A stretch of 64,000 nucleotides of DNA from Meghimatium bilineatum (Eukaryota; Mollusca; Gastropoda; Stylommatophora; Philomycidae), in NCBI GenBank assembly GCA_034231615.1, contig CM067299.1:19310498-19374497 (forward strand), written 5' to 3'. Under the pieces are notes generated by a model. It was not told the origin of the DNA, did not search any database, and saw only the letters and a list, made by a program, of their open reading frames with translations. The position numbers were made by a program, and so were the translations under genes. Below are positions 10,676 to 23,698 of this stretch, piece after piece; position 1 is the stretch's first letter; every line of letters starts with the position of its first letter.

Positions 10676-11290
10676 ATCAAATCACAATTCTGAGAACCTA
10701 TGTGGTTGTCAAGAGTTCAATGACATCAGTTCATGACCGATTGTATTGCCTTAGTGACATTTATATGCATTTATTTATTTTCAATGACTGGCTTCCATAA
10801 ATCAGGACATAGAACTATACATCACTACAGAAGTATCTGTCTAGTTTCCATAGTGAACAAATTGTACCAGGTGTATATATATATTTCAATAATATGGACT
10901 TGTCTTGACAGATAGTGCAAGTCTGTACCAGAAGGAGTAAATTGGCCATGAGCAGAATGTCTCTTTTCATGGCTAAATCTGCAGATCCATGAGTGATTCA
11001 GTTTGTTACAGAATAGACATGGGAAGATGTCACTGTTGGACTCCTTGCACCTTACATCTGAACCATCATTCTTCCACTCTGTTCAGTATTGAATTGTCAC
11101 ATATCTTAGCACACTTTATTTTTGAATAGATCACTTTTAAAACAGAAAATGACATAGAAAAAAAACCACAATTTCAAAAAATGGAGATAAAAATGTATCT
11201 TTATTTACATAAATCACTTATCCTTCTTAGAAAAATAATGCTTATTCTTAAAACAGGAGGCAATAACTATTCTGTTTATGGCAATTAATA
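10676..11290. other. No gene seen
   Basis: AT-rich sequence with no ORF resembling a known family, apart from short unassigned repeat-like text near 10905-11000. Confidence 0.4.
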
Positions 11291-11299
11291 ATATGAGAT

Positions 11300-11900
11300 G
11301 GTATATATAAGGTAACTTCAGAAAGTTCCAGGAATTAGTGGATTATATAGAAATAAATAATAGAATTATCTACACTGAATTTCCTTCAAAGTAGTTCTCT
11401 TTGGCAACTACACACTTTTGTCAAAGTGCACACTGCTGCTGGAAACATGGAACCCATTCTTTGACACCTCTCGCAGCTGTTTTGTTGCATTGATGGTAAT
11501 GTCATCAACATCCTTGAATCGTTGTTCTTTCAGTGTTAATTTCAGTCAAGGAAACAGGAAAATAATCAGACGGAGCAAGGTCAGGAGAATGTGGAGGCTG
11601 TTCCAAGGTAATCTCAATGTGCTTTGTGAGGATGCTTTTCCAGTAAGGATTAATGTGTAGAGCATTGTCATGCAGCATAATCCAACTGTTTGTTTTCCAT
11701 TTTTATGATTGTTTCTGATTTACTTCTGATTGCATCTCTTAGACAATGGAGGATATCAACATATATTTCCTTAACTGTTCTGCCTTCAGGAATGAATTCA
11801 TGGTATAATACCCTGGAAATAATAAAAAAAACTTCCAACATAACTTTTCCTTTGCTCTTGTTCAAATAAAATTTCTGTATCAAGAGAGATACAGGAGATT
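11300..11900 (-). mobile_element. Mariner-family DNA transposon, decayed, C-terminal transposase half
   Basis: Minus-strand translation gives KVMLEVFFIISRVLYHEFIP, EGRTVKEIYVDILHCLRDAI and then, in another frame, LEQPPHSPDLAPSDYF. These match the mariner catalytic domain (KVMLI.F.D..G.V..E..P.G.T.N..Y...L..LRDA..., then H.PYSPDLAPSDY-F carrying the third catalytic acid). The remaining tail (VSKNGFHV-like) continues to 11330. At least two frame breaks separate the blocks. Confidence 0.85.
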
Positions 11901-12582
11901 TGCATGTGCTTTGTAAATAAATGTTACTATCTCTGAAGGTGACTTCTCAAGCAAAACACATAATTGTACATTTGTACATTGTTCAATCAAGGACATTTTT
12001 CAACTCTGATGATACAACTAGCGGAACACACAAACAAACATGTGTACCTTCTCATCAAGGGTATAAGTGAAGGTCATGTCTACCATGTCATTTCATCTTG
12101 GTCATTATCAACTTCTAAGCATATAATCTCCATAACATCATCTTCTATTCAAACACTAGTTGACTATTCCAGGAACTTTTTGAAACTACCTCATATAGGA
12201 TACAGTCTATGAGGAGCACCAAAGGCAGAAAATAATAACTGATATTACACATATTTGTACACACCAATAGCTGTAATAGATGTAGATGTATACAGGTAAA
12301 ATCAGATCTAGTTGGCTAAAACATAATGTGATTATCAAACAGTGATATATGACAACAAGAAGCAATATATTTATGACCAATTATTTAAAAAAAACAACTG
12401 AATTAACATTTTTATTAAAAGAACTTTGTTAGCAAAAGATATAAAACACAGTGCTAGTTGGGTAAGAGATAAACAACAGTAAGGAATCTTCATCCTAGAA
12501 TATTTTCTTTATAGGGGTTGCTAACTGTTAAATGTTGCTTAGTGCTGCTGTATTTGTTTGCTCTGTTTTGTGTCTGTTACCA
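11901..12582. other. No gene seen
   Basis: AT-rich, possibly the eroded 5' part of the mariner element at the left. No recognisable protein. Confidence 0.4.
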
Positions 12583-12840
12583 GGGCCCGAAAGGGGAGCA
12601 AAGAATAGCAACACTGTTTACCTTCCACGCATGCTGTAAAAGGCGATTAAGGTGGTTATGGGATGGAGTTGGCTGTCCCATCCCATATAAGGTCAGTGAC
12701 ACAGAGCCATGCTGAAGTCGGATGTGTAAGACCAAAAGGCGCAAATATCACTAAACCATGACACAACGCATTCCGTTCTCTGGACTACATCCTGCTAATC
12801 TGCAGGAGTTTAAGGACGAATGCAGAAGAAGTGTTCTTTA
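12583..12840 (+). repeat. Dispersed GAA-tailed repeat, subfamily A (reference copy)
   Basis: The most complete sense copy. It begins agggcccgaaaggggagcaa, then accttccacgcatgctg, gatggagttggctgtccc, atgctgaagtcggatgtg and acacaacgcattccgttctc, and ends ctgcaggagtttaaggac + gaatgcagaagaag. Other copies in the window: 4560, 5060, 22446, 37880, 41095, 49180, 54905, 55195 and 61560. Confidence 0.85.
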
Positions 12841-13443
12841 CATTCATACTTGTCAAGTTCTTGAAGTTTTATGTACTTCAGTTCAAAACAGCTTTCAAAT
12901 ATGTATATTAATCACAAATTCTGTATACAGAGTACTTCATTGTAAGAAAATACTAAAGGTCAATATGGAAATATTCAAGGAAACTTGAGTATTTCTGAAC
13001 AAATATGGAAACTCTGTAGACCTATTAGTTACCAGGTATGTTTGCTTGATGAAGAACTTTGGCTAATAATTGTGATAGTGATATTTGCTTTTTGTTATTT
13101 GTAAAAAACTACATTACTTACCAGTAAGTGTTTTCATATTACTGTTTGATACATGGTTATGCTGCAGTTTAACCTAGTGTATATATATAATTGCATCACA
13201 GGAAACTGTATATAATATAGTATAATAACAGTGTGATAATTTCATGAAATGTTTTTCCTACAATAGGTCTATATACGGAACTATAACATTATAACAATGT
13301 CATAGAAAGTATTCATTACAATATATATATATTTGTTAACTATAGACATTTTTTTCTAACAATAACTTTAGAAATTCCACAATTAACATTGTGATAAAAT
13401 AATAACAAGTACTTCTTACAATATGTGCTTATAAAGTGTTAAG
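12841..13443. other. No gene seen
   Basis: Very AT-rich sequence with short (at)n runs near 13180 and 13320. No coding signal. Confidence 0.45.
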
Positions 13444-13670
13444 CATGAACATAATCATTTGGTTTTGGCCACCAAATGTGTCAATGGCCACACACCTGGA
13501 TGCTTGAACATAATCAGCTGACTTTGGCCACCTAATGTTTCAAACACACACACATGAAAGCATGAACATAATCAGCTGGTTATGACCACCTAATATTTCA
13601 ATGACCAAACATCTGAAATCATAATCAGCTGATTTTGACCACCCATTTCAATGGCCGCACATCTGCTATA
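13444..13670. repeat. ~58 bp tandem repeat, four diverged units
   Basis: Units begin catgaacataatcagctg, continue with ttggccacctaatgtttcaa and end near cacacatctgaaa. The fourth is shortened. Confidence 0.8.
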
Positions 13671-14019
13671 AAGAAGATGGACTAATATTGATTATTAAAA
13701 GTTATGTGCCTGATTAAAATTAGGCTTAAATTCTCAAGTTATACAATGTATGAAAAGATTAACATCTTAATAACTTCATAAAATGTAATCTATGTATGAT
13801 CTATGAGAAGTTAATATTTGTATAACTTCAGAAAAAGTATATAATCTGAAAAATGTTAACATTGTTATAACCAAAAAAACAATGTCTGTCAATGGTCATC
13901 AATACATGTATTTTTCATAACTTCAACAAATACAGCTGCAACATATGACATTTGTGTATTTACTTCTCAGGAAAATGTAAACTTAACAATATATGTCACT
14001 TGTACAAAGTGAATACATT

Positions 14020-14395
14020 TATCACACAGATTGTTCATTTTTCTTCTGGTAACATAAATTCAATACATCTATCACACAGATTGTTCATTTTTATTTCTAG
14101 TAATATAAATTCAATACATCTATCACATAGATTGTTCGTTTTTTTCTTCTGGTAACATAAATTCAATACATCTATCACACAGATTGTTCATTTTTCTTTC
14201 TAGTAATATAAATTCAATACATCTATCACATAGATTGTTCATTTTTCTTTCTAGTAATATAAATTCAATACATCTATCATGTAGATTGTTCATTTTTATT
14301 TCTAGTAATATAAATTCAATACATCTATCACATAGATTGTTCGTTTTTTTCTTCTGGTAACATAATTCAATACATATATCACACAGATTGTTCAT
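14020..14395. repeat. 50-52 bp minisatellite, ~7.5 units
   Basis: Units of agattgttcatttttctt, a variable (ct)tctagtaatataaat or ctggtaacataaat, and tcaatacatctatcacat. Two alternating unit types (taatataaat versus taacataaat). Confidence 0.88.
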
Positions 14396-15529
14396 TTTTC
14401 TATTACAACTTGTAAGTACATTTGATCAGATTGTATTAGACTCATGCAAAAAAACATACAAGTATAATAATTAAGAATTTAAAGAATTAGAACAAACCTT
14501 ATACCTTAGATGTTCAACTTTAAAACCACTTTCACCAAGTTACTTCCAACATCCTCTTAATGAAACAAAATGTTAGCAATGTACTGCAATATAATTAAAA
14601 AAACAGGTATACTTTGTAATTAGAATCTCTGATTCTGAGTTTTGAGGAAAAAACACTAGCAGTGATTTATAGTCTTAAAAAACCCAATAGTTTTCTTTTT
14701 AATTGCATATTTCATCATCATCATGTGAAGAGTAGCTTAGGCGATGATCTCTACAATATTCTATTTGCTGCAATGTGTATCAGCTCCACTGTTGACTTTA
14801 TACCATGCCATGATGTCAAACTTTCCAGTACTCTCTTGATATTCTGCCTCTTTTTCTCCTTAATTGTGCTCATAGTTACATTGTATTTCTAATCAACTTT
14901 TCTCATGCTGTAGCCAATATATGTGGACTATTTCTTTCTGATTGTTTGTTTGTTATCTGGCAGATTTGTCTTGGTTGTCCAAGACATTCCCTTTTCAACC
15001 TTGGATGTTACTCCTTGTGGCTATATTGGGGTGTATTGTGTGACCTAATGACCTGGGTTGTCCAGTTTGGGACTGGTAGTTTGACCTGAGATCTGGTTTG
15101 AGTGTCCATATAAGAAAAATAAAATTTTGGGGATATGATCTAGTCTTAACCTGTAGCAGCCCAATGTCGACATGTTTACTCTTTCCATAGTCACCCAATG
15201 TTGAAATATGTCACCATTGAGGTAGCCATTTGTAGTCATGGACAAAAATCTTCATGTTAATTTCCCCATCATGCTCTTATAATAACTATGTGCTAGAGTG
15301 ATTGTCCCTGAAATTTTAACGCCGATATAAATACCCAGTGGTAATTAATTTGACCTGTTCGCATTTGCAAGCCATACTATATGGACCTAACTGTAGTGAC
15401 GACATTGTTCGTTAATTCTTCATGGATGCTGATTTCAGACACAGATTTTGAAATATATATATATATATATGATTGATTAGTTGATAATCAGTTGATAATG
15501 ATAGTTGACAAGATCTACATACGCCTATT
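14396..15529. other. No gene seen
   Basis: Contains cacca/catcatcatcatg near 14712 and (at)n at 15452-15470. ORFs here (for example 14662-14892) are AT-rich and unrecognised. Confidence 0.4.
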
Positions 15530-15780
15530 ATCCAAGACACCAATGGAAAGAGAACTGACAATAAAATGGGGATTTACTGAAACTGCTTCAAGAGCATCTA
15601 CTGGATGCATACACAGTGATTGATGAAACATTTAGACTAAGATTTAGAAAATGTGGTATTAATGAGCAGAAATTGATGATCATATGTAAGGATGAGAAGT
15701 GAGGTCAATTAGAAAGTCACAGGAACCATCAGTATGAGTCATCTTCTAGGGGAGACTGGGCACCTTTGAGTTTGCCTAAA
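15530..15780 (+). mobile_element. Possible Gypsy-type LTR gag fossil
   Basis: A short stretch resembles the gag/SCAN-like region of Gypsy-family LTR elements and recurs at 28020-28200. It is a broken, old fragment with no visible terminal repeats. The family call is weak. Confidence 0.25.
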
Positions 15781-16330
15781 GTGTAATAATGTTGGTACAT
15801 AACCAATAACCAAGTCAAACTAAGTATGAAATTTATTGCTATTTTTACACATAAAAAAACCACCTTACTTGTTCCATTTTGTTATGTTCTGATAACAGGG
15901 CTACCCATTTCTGTATTTGATTTCACTTTCAGAATTCTGAAACTAGTTGTTGACATATACTCAGAATCATATTGCACTAAATGAATAGCCAGTTATGTCT
16001 TTGCAGATGGTGTAAGCATATATATATAACATCTAAAAAATATCAGCCTGGAAGTTTGGACCTGAGCACTCCCAAGTTATCATAGGTCCTCTTTCAATCC
16101 AACCATTATAATTCTAAAGAAGAAAATGTCCCAGTTTTGAAACCAGATAGTCTTTTTATCTAATGAAATCTCAGATAAATACAGATCATTGTCTTCCACT
16201 AAACAACAACATTTCCACAATGCAGACAAACACCAGTAACATATTTCAATGAGATTGACTACTCTTTATGGCTGGGCACACGGGCAGTGATTGAAGTCGA
16301 TGAAGCAGTCTAAACTGAAAAAAAAATCAG

Positions 16331-16514
16331 CTTTATATCTGTGCTTGGATAAGCTTTATATTTGTGTCTGGATAAGCTTTATATTTGTACCTGGATAAGC
16401 TTTATATATGTGCCTGGATAAGCTTTATATTTGTGTCTGGATAAGTTTTATATTTGTACCTGGATAAACTTTATATCTGTGCCTGGATAAGCTTTATATC
16501 TGTGCCTGGATATG
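16331..16514. repeat. 23 bp minisatellite, 8 units
   Basis: Exactly eight units of ctttatat[c/t]tgtgcctgg + ataag. The final unit is altered. Confidence 0.9.
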
Positions 16515-16599
16515 TCAGTGTCTGAGGAAATGAATGTGCAGATAAGTCAGTTGTACTGCAATAATGAGAACCGGATAAGCAATGGACAGAGCTAATGTT

Positions 16600-16935
16600 T
16601 TGAATGCACTTAGGGAGATAGGACGAGTGACATATGAAACAAATGCCAGCGAATCTACAACCTTGAGCAGACTACAGGAATACCATGTAAAGAGCAGTTT
16701 GACTAAACAATTGTTATACAGGTAACCAGAGACTAGTAAACCAACACAGAGTAGGTGTCATCAGTCACTACACAATGAGGGTTATCTTGAAGAGGAGATC
16801 CGAGCCCATATCTACCGATGGTTCAATGTGCAGTGAGGAATTTCTACTAACTGACTGACTGCCAGATTAATAGACAGACTGACTATCAGACAGACTGACA
16901 GATTAATAGACAGACTGACTAACAGACTGACTATT
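16600..16935. repeat. Unassigned repeat-like stretch and short GACT-rich array
   Basis: 16605-16850 has an old coding-like look but I cannot name a family. 16855-16935 is a degenerate array of agactgact / gacagattaata words. Confidence 0.4.
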
Positions 16936-17668
16936 TTATCGACTATAGGTAGATTAAGTTTTCACAAGTATACGAGGCAGATTTAAAATATTGTCTTGAT
17001 GTAGTGATAGTAATATTAATCAAATGTAAACAAGGATAAGTCTCTGAAATTGTATAACAAATAAGCCAATATCCAACAATAACTGATTTTCCAGAGTAAG
17101 CATGCATGACCATAAACTTAGTACAGATGTTATCTTCAAAAGTGCTATGGTATGGATTATGAAGTGAAGGCAAGTGAGAGGTGGTCTAAAGACAATTTGG
17201 CAAAGATCTATGGAAGTTGAGATGAAACCCAAGAACAAGTCCTAAGGGATTTTATGAAGAATTTCAGGAACCAAATAGTATTTCAGCAACCAAATAAAGA
17301 GGTGAGAACTGGTTTGTCCATAATACAAATTGAGTTATGGTAATGTATTCAATCACTGAGTAAATGTAAAGGACACAAGACATTAGTCAGAGGGTGAATA
17401 GCTCAGATAAATTCTCAGTCTCAGAAAACAACCCAACATACTAGCTTGTTTCCTGACACTGGCAATCTATCTATTACCCTTGTGGCTGCTACCTATCCCT
17501 GTTTATGTTGTATTCCTGTGTCCCTCGTTTTCTTTGTTCTAGACAGTTCTGTTCGTTATTTATGTTTTTTCTCCTTCATCTTGTGTTTGTATAAAGTTTT
17601 TATTTTATGTCTTTCATCCTAAGGAAAGATTTCTAGTCAAAACACCATCTGGCCTTGTGTTTCATTGT
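16936..17668. other. No gene seen
   Basis: AT-rich, with two overlapping short ORFs on the minus strand that resemble nothing known. Confidence 0.4.
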
Positions 17669-17825
17669 CAGGGCCGAATTTAGGCTTGATAAATCCCTAA
17701 GCTTTCCAGACGTGCAGCATTGGGACAAATAATGCTGCAATAAATTAAGTATATATGACAATTGCTCAGGAAAGTGGGGGCCCTAAGCTATAACTTGTGT
17801 AGCTTATACGTAAATCCTGCACTGT
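17669..17825. mobile_element. MITE with CAGGGCCGAATTTAGG-type inverted ends
   Basis: Left end cagggccgaatttaggctt and right end cgtaaatcctgcactg form imperfect terminal inverted repeats around about 157 bp of non-coding sequence. Such CAGGGCCGGATTTA ends are common among animal MITEs. Confidence 0.6.
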
Positions 17826-18229
17826 TCATTTCTAGTATGTTGTGTTTATAAATGGTAATACTTAAAACTATTTCCATTCATAACCACCTTTATTTGTCTT
17901 TTATTGTTCTGTAATGACATATGCCTGCTTTGGCAACAAAGTTCACAATTGTAGCCAAATGGTTAAAACTACAAATTCTCAAACATTCATGAACAAATCA
18001 GAAGCAGCCAAACAAATATAGTATTACCAATAATATAGTCCAATAATATTGATATATGCATATGTGTGGTTGTGGGTTTCTTAAATACAAGTAAAATCAC
18101 ATGATATATAATGGCACACAAAATATACATTACAATAGAGATCAACATGTGAAAGAAAACTTCTTAAACAGCATAAAAGTAATTTAAACAATGATACCAT
18201 GAACCAGTGCCCACTTCATTCATTTTAAA

Positions 18230-18570
18230 ATGTCAAAATATTTCATTCACATTGCAAACAAAATTAAATAAAAGTAATTCACTCACATTCTAAACAAAGT
18301 TAAAGAAAAGTTAATTCAGGCACATTCTAAACATTGTGAAATAAAAGTAATTCACTCACATTCTAAACAAATGTTAATACAAAGTAATTCATTCACATTC
18401 TAAATAAAGTCAACAGAAAGTAATTGGTTCACATTGTAAAAAAAATTTAAAGATAAAAAAGAAATTCGTTCACATAATAAACAAGGTTTAATACAAGTAA
18501 TTCACACATTCTAAACAAAGTTAAAGATTTAATCATTCATTCATATTCTAAACAAGGTCAGGGGAAAGTA
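18230..18570. repeat. Degenerate ~40 bp tandem array
   Basis: Roughly eight diverged units of attcactcacattctaaaca + aagttaaa.aaaagta. Confidence 0.75.
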
Positions 18571-18649
18571 ATTCAATGACATTAAGTCAAAGAATATTAT
18601 CCACAATCTCAAATAATACTTGCATAGAATACTCTTGTCTAGACTTGGG

Positions 18650-18746
18650 AAAATATTACTGTAGAGTCAAACAAAAAATAGGGAACATATAGAATATAAT
18701 AATTTTTGTAGCCAAGAAATTAAGCTAATTCAGAAATAACAAAATA
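18650..18746. repeat. Copy 1 of a ~97 bp near-identical direct repeat
   Basis: Matches 23601-23698 with about three differences, from aaaatattactgtagagtca to gaaataacaaaata. Neither copy shows clear mobile-element ends. Confidence 0.85.
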
Positions 18747-18989
18747 TGAAATACAAAATAATCAAAACAACCATTAGCAAGACAATGAGATTAGGCACAT
18801 AAAATATATTTATCAATGTGATATAGATTACGTAGCATAAAACTGCTTTCTTTAAGTTGCTTTATCAGACACTATTACACTTTGACTTCTAGTTAGTAAA
18901 AATAAGGACACCTGAAAGTCACTTCAAGTGGGGTATGTATTTTCATGCAATATAAATATTAATGATACATACTATCATATATTCCTGAA

Positions 18990-20095
18990 TATAGGCTGAT
19001 CCATTATAAGCCGAGGATGTAACTATAGTGCCAAAGTCCCACACCAGTGTATAGACCGAGGTCTGAAAAATAATACTGGTAATAATATGTTACCAAAAAA
19101 TTTCTAAAAGAAAAATATCACAAACTTTAGCAATGGTAAGTTGCAAGGTAATTTCTTCGATTTGCACCCTACCAGTACTCACATAAAATACAATGAGGAT
19201 AATACAGTGTGACCTTTTCCTGGAGGCGTTGCCAGCCTCATAGAACCTTAAACCACCAAGTAAAATGTAAAAATTTCCAGTATCTGGAAATATTCCAGAC
19301 ACCAGATTTAGACCTATATCTCTTGACCAGCAGGTACCAGAGAGTTTGGAAATATCAGATTAATTCATCCATTCAGCGAGGTCAAAGCAACAAATATTAC
19401 GGTAGCCATTATGGTAAATTCCAAGCCTAGTCAAAGAATGGATTAGGTCAACTTTGAGCTTCTCTTTTAGATTTGCCTTCAAATTGCATGGCAGAACTTA
19501 AAGGTATGAAGACTGTTTTTATAAAGATAATTGGAAACGCATGAGAAAACGCATTTCACTATTGTTTTAGGTTGCATGGCTGATGAGACATATCTGCTCC
19601 CTCAGCCGCATCTGGCATTTTTTTAAACGCAAGACTGCCTAAGTGAACGAAATACTCAAGTGGCGTGTTTGCGATTACCCAAATGCAACTGGAACTTGAT
19701 TTGGGCACATCTCACAGAGACAGTGGAAAAAACAATGCTGTGAGATAGGAATGTCCATATCAAATTCCTGGGGGTCATATCTCCCTCCTGTAGCCACTAG
19801 GTGTCTCCCTTAAAGTAACCATTTAAGAACAAACTTTGAGAAAAATGGAAGGCATACTGTCATTCGATTTAATTGTGACAAATGCTGAAACATAAAAAAG
19901 CTGAGATCCTTACAGTGGCTAAGTGGGTCAAAGAATCGTGGTTGGATATTCCATCTGAAATTATCGTCCGATCTCCCAAAAGTACTCCATCAGTAATGCA
20001 ATGGTAGGAAGTGAAGATGACGCCGTTAGTGTAAGTGTAAACAGTGAGACAGAGACCTGATATTTATCCTGAGTTTGAATGATTTTGGTACTGGT
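18990..20095 (+). mobile_element. Pogo/Tigger-like (CENP-B type) DNA transposon, decayed
   Basis: The plus strand near 19815-20015 reads a PFKNKL-EKWKAY block, then KAEILTVAKWVKESWLDIPS, EIIVRSPKKYSISNAMVGSE and DD. This is the C-terminal end of a DDE_1 (jerky/Tigger) transposase, where W-V..AW..I....I..SFKKCGISNALDG.EDD is the hallmark. Upstream sequence is too eroded to name domains. attataagccgag near 19007 may be a terminal motif. Confidence 0.8.
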
Positions 20096-20635
20096 AAGGT
20101 TTTTCCCTGTTACCAGTATGCCTATTTGAATGTATTCTGTGTTCCCATTTTGAGTTTCTACTGGTACAAATTTTATTATGCTCGTATACAAGCTGAACAC
20201 CGTACGTCATTAGTGGAAAAGATAGAAAAATTCCTGGCTTATATTCAGAAATATAACGGTATATTCATAACTTATAAATTACGAATGTTTTTTGCAATGT
20301 CAAATTCAGGTAACTACAACATTTTGGAGTTACTTTTATAAAAGATATTCAGTGATTGGACATCATTCAACCCATCGACTATGTCCACCTGGTCATTAAC
20401 TTCTTGTGGTTACCTGAATTGTACTCACCTCATGATTTGTGAGATGAAAGAAAAAGGTCAAAACAACATTTTTGGCAATAACTCGTGACATGTTCATGAG
20501 AATATTGTGAAACTTAATGAACACAAAACTCTCTGACAATATTAATGAATGTCTATAAAATATTGGCAGTCCTCAAATAAATGCAATTGAAAATTCAATG
20601 CGCAAGTATGCGTATGGTTCATCTCACTACTAAAC
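20096..20635. other. No gene seen
   Basis: AT-rich. The 88-codon ORF at 20075-20341 is probably the eroded 3' flank of the pogo-like element. Confidence 0.35.
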
Positions 20636-21115
20636 AATGATACATCTTTATTGGATGCTTACAGATTGGACAATCACAAAGTGTAGTGGCCAGACAATTT
20701 AATGTGGTTAGAAGCACCATTAGTCGCCTTTGGAGGTGATTTCAACAAACTGGCTCAGTGACAGACCGGCCAGCAACACATCGAATTTCAGATCAAACAG
20801 TCAGGAACAGACTGCACAACGCTGGTCTTTTGGGCTAAAATACCCTACAGAACCCCATAGAATGATGGGATGACCCAGAAAGACGACTCTGCCTGCGAGA
20901 CGTGGATCCTGTTAATCTGCGACAGTTGTCTCTTGTACAGCAATCCCACAATAACAGATCCAACGGCTAATGGGATCCATGTCACGGAGAAGCGATTCTC
21001 TGATAGAGGCAAGAGGAAGCCGTACACCTTACTGAAATGGAGGCCTCAATCGCAAAGAATAAAAGTCGAAACCACATTTAATGAACATCATTTCATTGTG
21101 CCAAAGTTGAAAGAT
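20636..21115 (+). mobile_element. Tc1-like DNA transposon, internally deleted
   Basis: The plus strand reads VVRQFNVVRSTISRLWR, then FQQTGSVTDRPATHRISDQT and VRNRLHNAGLLG. This is the paired HTH DNA-binding region of a Tc1-like transposase. The segment usually between DRP and ISDQTVRNRL is missing, so the copy is internally deleted. A later block (LCLRDVDPVNLRQLSLVQQS) may be a rearranged remnant. The catalytic domain was not found. Confidence 0.78.
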
Positions 21116-22196
21116 TGATTCCATAAAATAAAATTTAGGTACAAATTTGAAATTTGGTGTCCATTATCATTGCAATAATATTGCATTTATTTTTTTGAAC
21201 AGTATATATTAGCTAGTTAATTAGTTTGTTCCTTTCATATCACAGGTGGCACATAGGGCAGAGGTTTTGATTTTCTTGTGCTGTGGTCTGCTGCACACAG
21301 TTTTAGTTCTTATAGCCTGTTATTTCAACAACAACAACCCAAAAAAAACCATGCATGCACACACACAAACATATATACATATGTGTTTTCATGTGTTTAA
21401 TTCATGTACATTAATTACTCTGAACATTCATGTGTTTAAATTTGTGTTGGTGTGGTCCTTATTGTATTACTATCCATGTTGTATTGGGTAATAATTTGTT
21501 ATATCTGTTATCATATCCTGTCCAATTTTCAACAAAACCCACTTCCAGGACTATTTGTTTCTACATACATCATTGTTAACTTGAACTTTGTATTGTGTAC
21601 ATGTCAAAAGTGTATCTAGTGCCTCTATGGTGTTAACATTGTTGTTACTGTTTTCATTGTTTTCCACTGTTTGTTTTATATATTCTTGAGAAATACCTGA
21701 CAGTTCGAAAAGTTGAAAATGTCTTGTGCATTGTAATTTGTATGTTTTCTTGTTTACACACCATAACCCCTTAGTTTTAGTGATTGTCAATCGTGTTGAA
21801 GTGGAACATCTTAAACCTGCATTCTACATAAGTACTATTATTGTTCTGTTTCACGCAGTATTACCTTATATTGATTGTCATCTTTATATACACAACATGT
21901 TCCTATTTTCTCATTTCAAAACTCCTGGTGGGTTGATTTAGCACTACTGATAAATACCAAGCGATCATAAACTTCTGATGTACAAGGAAAAATGCATTGG
22001 CAAGACTTGGTGGTATCATTCCTCTGGTAATTGCTTAAAAAGAAATAACACTAATCACATGTTTTCTTTCTCAATGGATATTCCCTGGTGCACAAAGATG
22101 GTCTAGAGCAAGTGTTACAGTTGTCGTATCTGCTCCTCAGGTGGGGGAGAAAAAACCCCAGTGTATTGCTTAACCTTAGACTTCAGGTAGTTAACT
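21116..22196. other. No gene seen
   Basis: Low-complexity ORFs only. A short (ac)n stretch sits near 21357-21370. Confidence 0.45.
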
Positions 22197-22446
22197 CTTT
22201 TGTCACAGGCCAGACTTCAACAAATATCTACATCGGTAGATCTGCTGGTGACACTATTATTGCTTTTGTCACAGGTCAGACTTCAACAAATATCTACATC
22301 GCTAGATCTGCTGGTGACACTATTATTGCTTTTGTCACAGGTCAGACTTAAACAAATATCTACGTAGCTGGATCTGCTGGTGACACTATTATTGCTTTTG
22401 TCACAGATCAGACTTCAACACTTATCTACGTAGCTAGATCTGCTTA
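22197..22446. repeat. 66 bp tandem repeat, 3.8 units
   Basis: Units start at 22197, 22263, 22329 and 22395 with cttttgtcacaggtcagact, then tcaacaaatatctacatcg and gatctgctggtgacactatt. The period is a multiple of three, which leaves one frame open without implying a gene. Confidence 0.92.
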
Positions 22447-22690
22447 ATATCTTATTACCTGCCATGCATGTTGTAGGAGACGATTACGGTTTTAGATGTT
22501 TGCTGTCTCATCCCATAGACCCAGTCCCATCCAAGTGACCCAGAAGCGATGCTAAAGTCAGATGCGTTAAACCAAAAGGTGCAGATATTTCAGCTAAGCT
22601 GTAAACCATGGCACAATTCATTCCATTCTCTGGACTACATCCTGATAATCTGAATGAGTTTGAGAGGGAACGCAGAAGAAAAACTGGATA
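22446..22690 (+). repeat. Dispersed GAA-tailed repeat, subfamily A
   Basis: Begins tattacctgccatgcatgtt and includes gtaaaccatggcacaattca and ctggactacatcctgataat, ending in gaacgcagaagaa. It abuts the 66 bp array. Confidence 0.82.
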
Positions 22691-23427
22691 CACTCACAAT
22701 TCCTGTGTGTTTTGCTGTGTATATCCACTGATTAGCAGAAGTTTCATATCATGTTTTCAATTTTCATTAATCTATACAGCACTATAAGGCACTTTATTTG
22801 TTTCCTCACATCAACACTTTCAGTTCATTTTATTGACATTTTAATATAATATACTAATCATTCTCTCCAAATCTAATTTTTCCATTTCCATTTATTTTTC
22901 AAATCATTCAGGTTCTATATTAATGATTATGGTGTTAGGGTGCAAACTTAAATACAAAACATTAAAACCTAAACCCATTAAAATAATTTTCCATCAAAGA
23001 AAGATTTCATAATGAATCAATTTTTTCATTCAATGAAAAGCACAAAATAAAATAATCTTCCTTAAAAGATTCACAGAACAACATCTAATTCACAAACTTT
23101 CTACTATATATCACAGTATATTAAAAGAAAATAGTATGTTAAAATATATAGGTTTATACTGTCAAACTTAATGTATGCTGAGGTGCTACCACATATTGTA
23201 CATACAATATGAAAATCACCAAAAATAACAATTCCTCACAGAAGCTAATGGGAGGAACAAAGAGGAGTTTCATGACTTTAAGATATATTCAGATCATTAT
23301 ATTTTTAAGACAGTAAACAATAATGACCCCCTGATACTAAAAGGAAAAATAGGGTTTAGTGAATAGATAGATAAATAGAACAATAATGAGATTGTGAAAT
23401 GGTAGTTTGGTGGAGAAAAGTCAGTTT
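22691..23427. other. No gene seen
   Basis: Extremely AT-rich, with no ORF above background. Confidence 0.45.
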
Positions 23428-23698
23428 GGTACAGTTAAATCCCATCATATTGTAACTTGGCCCAGACTGATGAAATATGTATTTAATGTTAATTGGCAAT
23501 AGGCCCTTTACAGTACAAATAATAAAGAATAAATATAATTGGGGATTTTTAAAAGTGTTGTTAAATTAGGAAATTTGTTATAAAAGGATGTACTTTAGAT
23601 AAAATATTACTGTAGAGTCAAACAAAAAAATTGGGAACATCTAGAATATAATAATTTTTGTAGCCAAGAAATTAAGCTAATTCAGAAATAACAAAATA
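23428..23698. mobile_element. Second pogo-like MITE (decayed) followed by copy 2 of the 97 bp repeat
   Basis: 23428-23600 matches the MITE at 5488-5652 (acagttaaatcccatcatat; aatataattggggattttt). 23601-23698 duplicates 18650-18746 almost exactly. Confidence 0.7.
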
